Assembly: GCA_902651635.1 (NCBI GenBank) | Contig: CACRSC010000010.1 | Coordinates: 653,792 to 706,975 of the forward strand | Length of the DNA: 53,184 bases | Origin: Mastigamoeba balamuthi | Lineage: Eukaryota; Evosea; Mastigamoebida; Mastigamoebidae | Reading direction: 5' to 3' | Part shown: positions 51,434 through 53,184 of the stretch, piece after piece | How positions within the stretch are numbered: the first letter of the stretch is position 1 | Layout: each line of letters opens with the position of its first letter | Program-made: the position numbers and the translations under genes | The notes under the pieces: model-generated | Databases searched by the model: none | What the model was told of the DNA's origin: nothing | What the model saw: the letters and a program-made list of their open reading frames with translations, nothing else

Positions 51434-52685
51434 TTTCCCAATATGGTTTAGCTAAATCACTTGTTCTTCACAAAATCACCGTGGATCCACCAGATCCACC
51501 GAAATCAGTGAATCGGCCAACCCTAATGAACTTCCCATTTCTGAGAAATGCAAGTGCCATCCAATCATTATTGAAATGCAGGCGGTACTCTCCCACTGCC
51601 TGTGAAGGACGAGGGGGGGGCTGAGCTCAGAGGCACGTGGTGATGCACAGGTGGAAGACGAGCATTGTGCCATGGCAGCTATTGCAACACCTCACGTTTT
51701 CAAGCCTCGGGCTGCATTCTCAGACCTCATATGTAAGAGACAGTAATCAACTAACAAATGCACCTCCACAGTGAGCTGCTCAAGGATGCCCTCCCATTGC
51801 AACCTCTGTAGACTTGTTACAATCCTGTGTTTATCTTCTTGCCCTTCAATTTTGATATAGCAAGTGTCCAAAAATGGGCCAGGCAGAGAAGACATACATT
51901 CCATGGGCTCATCCCTATTGTCTTGTTCTTTCTGTGAACAGAGTGGCCATAGAGCATCGTGATGAGCAGAACACGTTGATCACTGTTAGGATGGTGCCAC
52001 AGGCCAATTTGTGAGTAGAAGTTGATCTGGGCAATGAAACTGGGTGCAGTCACACATGCTACTGTAAAGCCTGCCTGCTCACGAAAACTGATTACTTCTG
52101 CCCAGACCAACAGTTGCTTAAGGACGTTATAGAACCAGACCTCGTTGATCAACTTGCCACTTGCTCTGTGTCTGGCAATCCACTTATTTGATGCTCTGCC
52201 TGTGATCTTATAATACACTAGACAGGCATATTAAACATTTGGTCATCGCTACGTTTTAAGCGCTGAAGCGCTAAAATAGCGCATGTAGCGATTATTTTTC
52301 AGCGCTAGAATTAGCGCTAATTTAGCACTAATTTAGCACAAATTTTCCAATGCGCATGATTCGCATGACACGCATGACACGCATGATGCGCATGGTGCGC
52401 ATCACTCGTTTATAGCGATACATGCATATGTAGTGCATGCATCGCTATAAACGATTAATGCGCATCATGCGCATCAATCGAAAAACACAAAATAAATTGA
52501 TTTAATTAATGCGCTAGTTGCGCAACAGACGCAACATGCGCATAGCACGCATGAAGCGATTTAATCGATTTAATCGATTCAATCGCATTTAATCGCATTT
52601 AGCGATTCAATCGCTACAATCGCTAAATGCGATTGCAATTTACAAAAACTACTGGTCGACCACATTTTTAAAAAAAGTTTTGTTT
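51434..52685. other. AT-rich intergenic region with palindrome cluster
   Basis: No intact gene. A minus-strand open frame at 51817-52218 (133 codons, for example NEVWFYNVLKQLLVWAEVI) looks protein-like but has no motif I recognise; it could be a transposon relic. From about 52250 to 52640 the sequence turns into dense palindromes, listed separately. Confidence 0.5.
52250..52640. repeat. Cluster of nested palindromes built from GCG/CGAT words
   Basis: Within about 390 AT-rich bases nearly every G or C sits in a self-complementary or inverted word: AGCGCT (several), TTAGCGCTAA, ATGCGCAT (at least four), ATCGAT in tandem TTTAATCGATTTAATCGATT, and AGCGATT/AATCGCT pairs. A perfect 13-base inverted repeat, CGTTTATAGCGAT (52407-52419) and ATCGCTATAAACG (52441-52453), extends outward imperfectly through GATGCGCATG arms to about 35 bases each side. 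It lies just 3' of the gene ending at 52686. Confidence 0.85.
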
Positions 52686-53154
52686 TTATTTCTTTGGTGC
52701 TTCTACAGCACTGTGCTGCTTTAGCAGCATAGTACGGCGCCTCTTCTGTTGTGGTGAGAGGCGCCGTACATCCGCAGGCCCCATGCTGGCCAGCGTGGTC
52801 ATGTCGTTCCAGTTGATGTCGTCCTGGTCGTCCTGCTGCTCCTCCTGGTACTCCTCCTGCTCAGGGGCCTCAGGGGCCTCAGAGGCCCCGTTCTGCAAAA
52901 ATTCAGTTAGTATAAACACAAGGGAAGGGCAGTGAAAGGGGCAAGAGGGAGAAGGAGGGGAAGAAACATACCTCAACAGCAGCAGCCATCTTGGCTGCTG
53001 CTTCTCCTTCCCTGGCAGCAACCCTGGCAGCAGCACGTTCATGCTGCACAGGGTTGCTGATTAGTCCTAGGGCACGAACAGGAGAGACCTCCTCCCTGTG
53101 CCTTTTGGCCGGCTTGGCCTTGGCTTTCTTCAAAGCCTCAGCCACCACCGGCCG
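52686..53154 (-). CDS. 3' exons of an unknown basic/acidic protein running off the window
   Basis: Exons 53154-52972 and 52892-52686, phase 0, preceded by an acceptor (TTTTGTAG) so the gene starts beyond the right edge. The first visible exon is Ala/Lys/Arg-rich with VSPVRALGLISNPVQHERA. The second is acidic and Gln-rich (EQEEYQEEQQDDQDDINW) and ends in a basic segment (LSPQQKRRRTMLLKQH). A nuclear protein is plausible from the basic patches, but no family is recognised. Codon use is less GC-biased than in the rest of the window. Confidence 0.55.
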
Positions 53155-53184
53155 CTACAAAAGTGTTAGAAATTAATTATTTGC

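Noticed and set aside
52250-52640. CRISPR-like array
   Set aside because: The repeated words are short, unevenly spaced and inverted, with no constant repeat and spacer lengths, and the genome is eukaryotic.

Overview
The window is eukaryotic nuclear DNA from a protist. Most genes are broken by short introns (about 45-120 nt, one of 434 nt). Exons are GC-rich with G or C at most third positions, and genes lie close together on both strands. An intraflagellar-transport protein (IFT56), a PTEN-type phosphatase, a Ras-family GTPase, the RNA polymerase subunit RPABC4/RPB12 and a TKL-type kinase point to a flagellate or flagellated amoeba. The kinase architecture and the Crinkler-like genes would suit an amoebozoan such as a Mastigamoeba-like archamoeba, but that is inference. 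I built exon models by hand and required reading phase to agree across every junction unless stated. There are two N gaps (11923-12631, 38649-39053) and single Ns at 19283 and 47111 that mark doubtful joins.

Layout. 1-5.6 kb: the end of one gene, a tandem relative of it, a coiled-coil gene and a Cys-containing unknown gene. 5.8-11.6 kb: a large repeat-containing basic protein (-), a Ras-type GTPase (+) and an 8-exon MFS transporter (-). 11.7-16.8 kb: a gap, a truncated gene, an unknown gene (-) and an AT-richer desert. 16.8-21.4 kb: a proline-rich surface protein (+) facing a secreted protein with an aerolysin-like look (-). The middle of this locus is present twice with an exact offset of 1727 nt, probably an assembly or allelic duplication. 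22.1-28.0 kb: a dense housekeeping block with a BTB/T1 protein (-), RPABC4 (+), IFT56 (+) and a PTEN-like phosphatase (+).

28.6-37.7 kb: all genes on the minus strand. They are an unknown gene, a Crinkler/RHS-type P-loop NTPase, a decayed FCP1-like phosphatase fragment, a Crinkler-type kinase-domain protein and an intact FCP1-like HAD phosphatase. A block of about 180 bp lies upstream of both Crinkler-like genes, so the unit [FCP1-like, Crinkler-like] looks duplicated, with one phosphatase copy dying. 37.9-41.5 kb: a secreted, probably GPI-anchored, fascin-like protein interrupted by a gap, a CS-domain protein and a small membrane protein. 41.5-45.9 kb: an AT-richer, gene-poor region with a dead Tc1/mariner transposase and other decayed coding. 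45.9-47.1 kb: a paralogue of the membrane protein and a fragment of the CS-domain gene. 47.9-51.4 kb: a 9-exon PB1 / kinase-like / TKL kinase gene. 51.4-53.2 kb: an AT-rich stretch with a striking cluster of palindromes, then the 3' exons of a gene running off the end.

The strongest unusual signals are the splice donors (CG at +4/+5 in about half of introns, and about seven GC-AG introns out of roughly 60), the palindrome cluster at 52.25-52.64 kb, the duplicated Crinkler/FCP1-like unit, and the PB1-kinase-like-TKL architecture. I saw no convincing tRNA, rRNA or CRISPR array.
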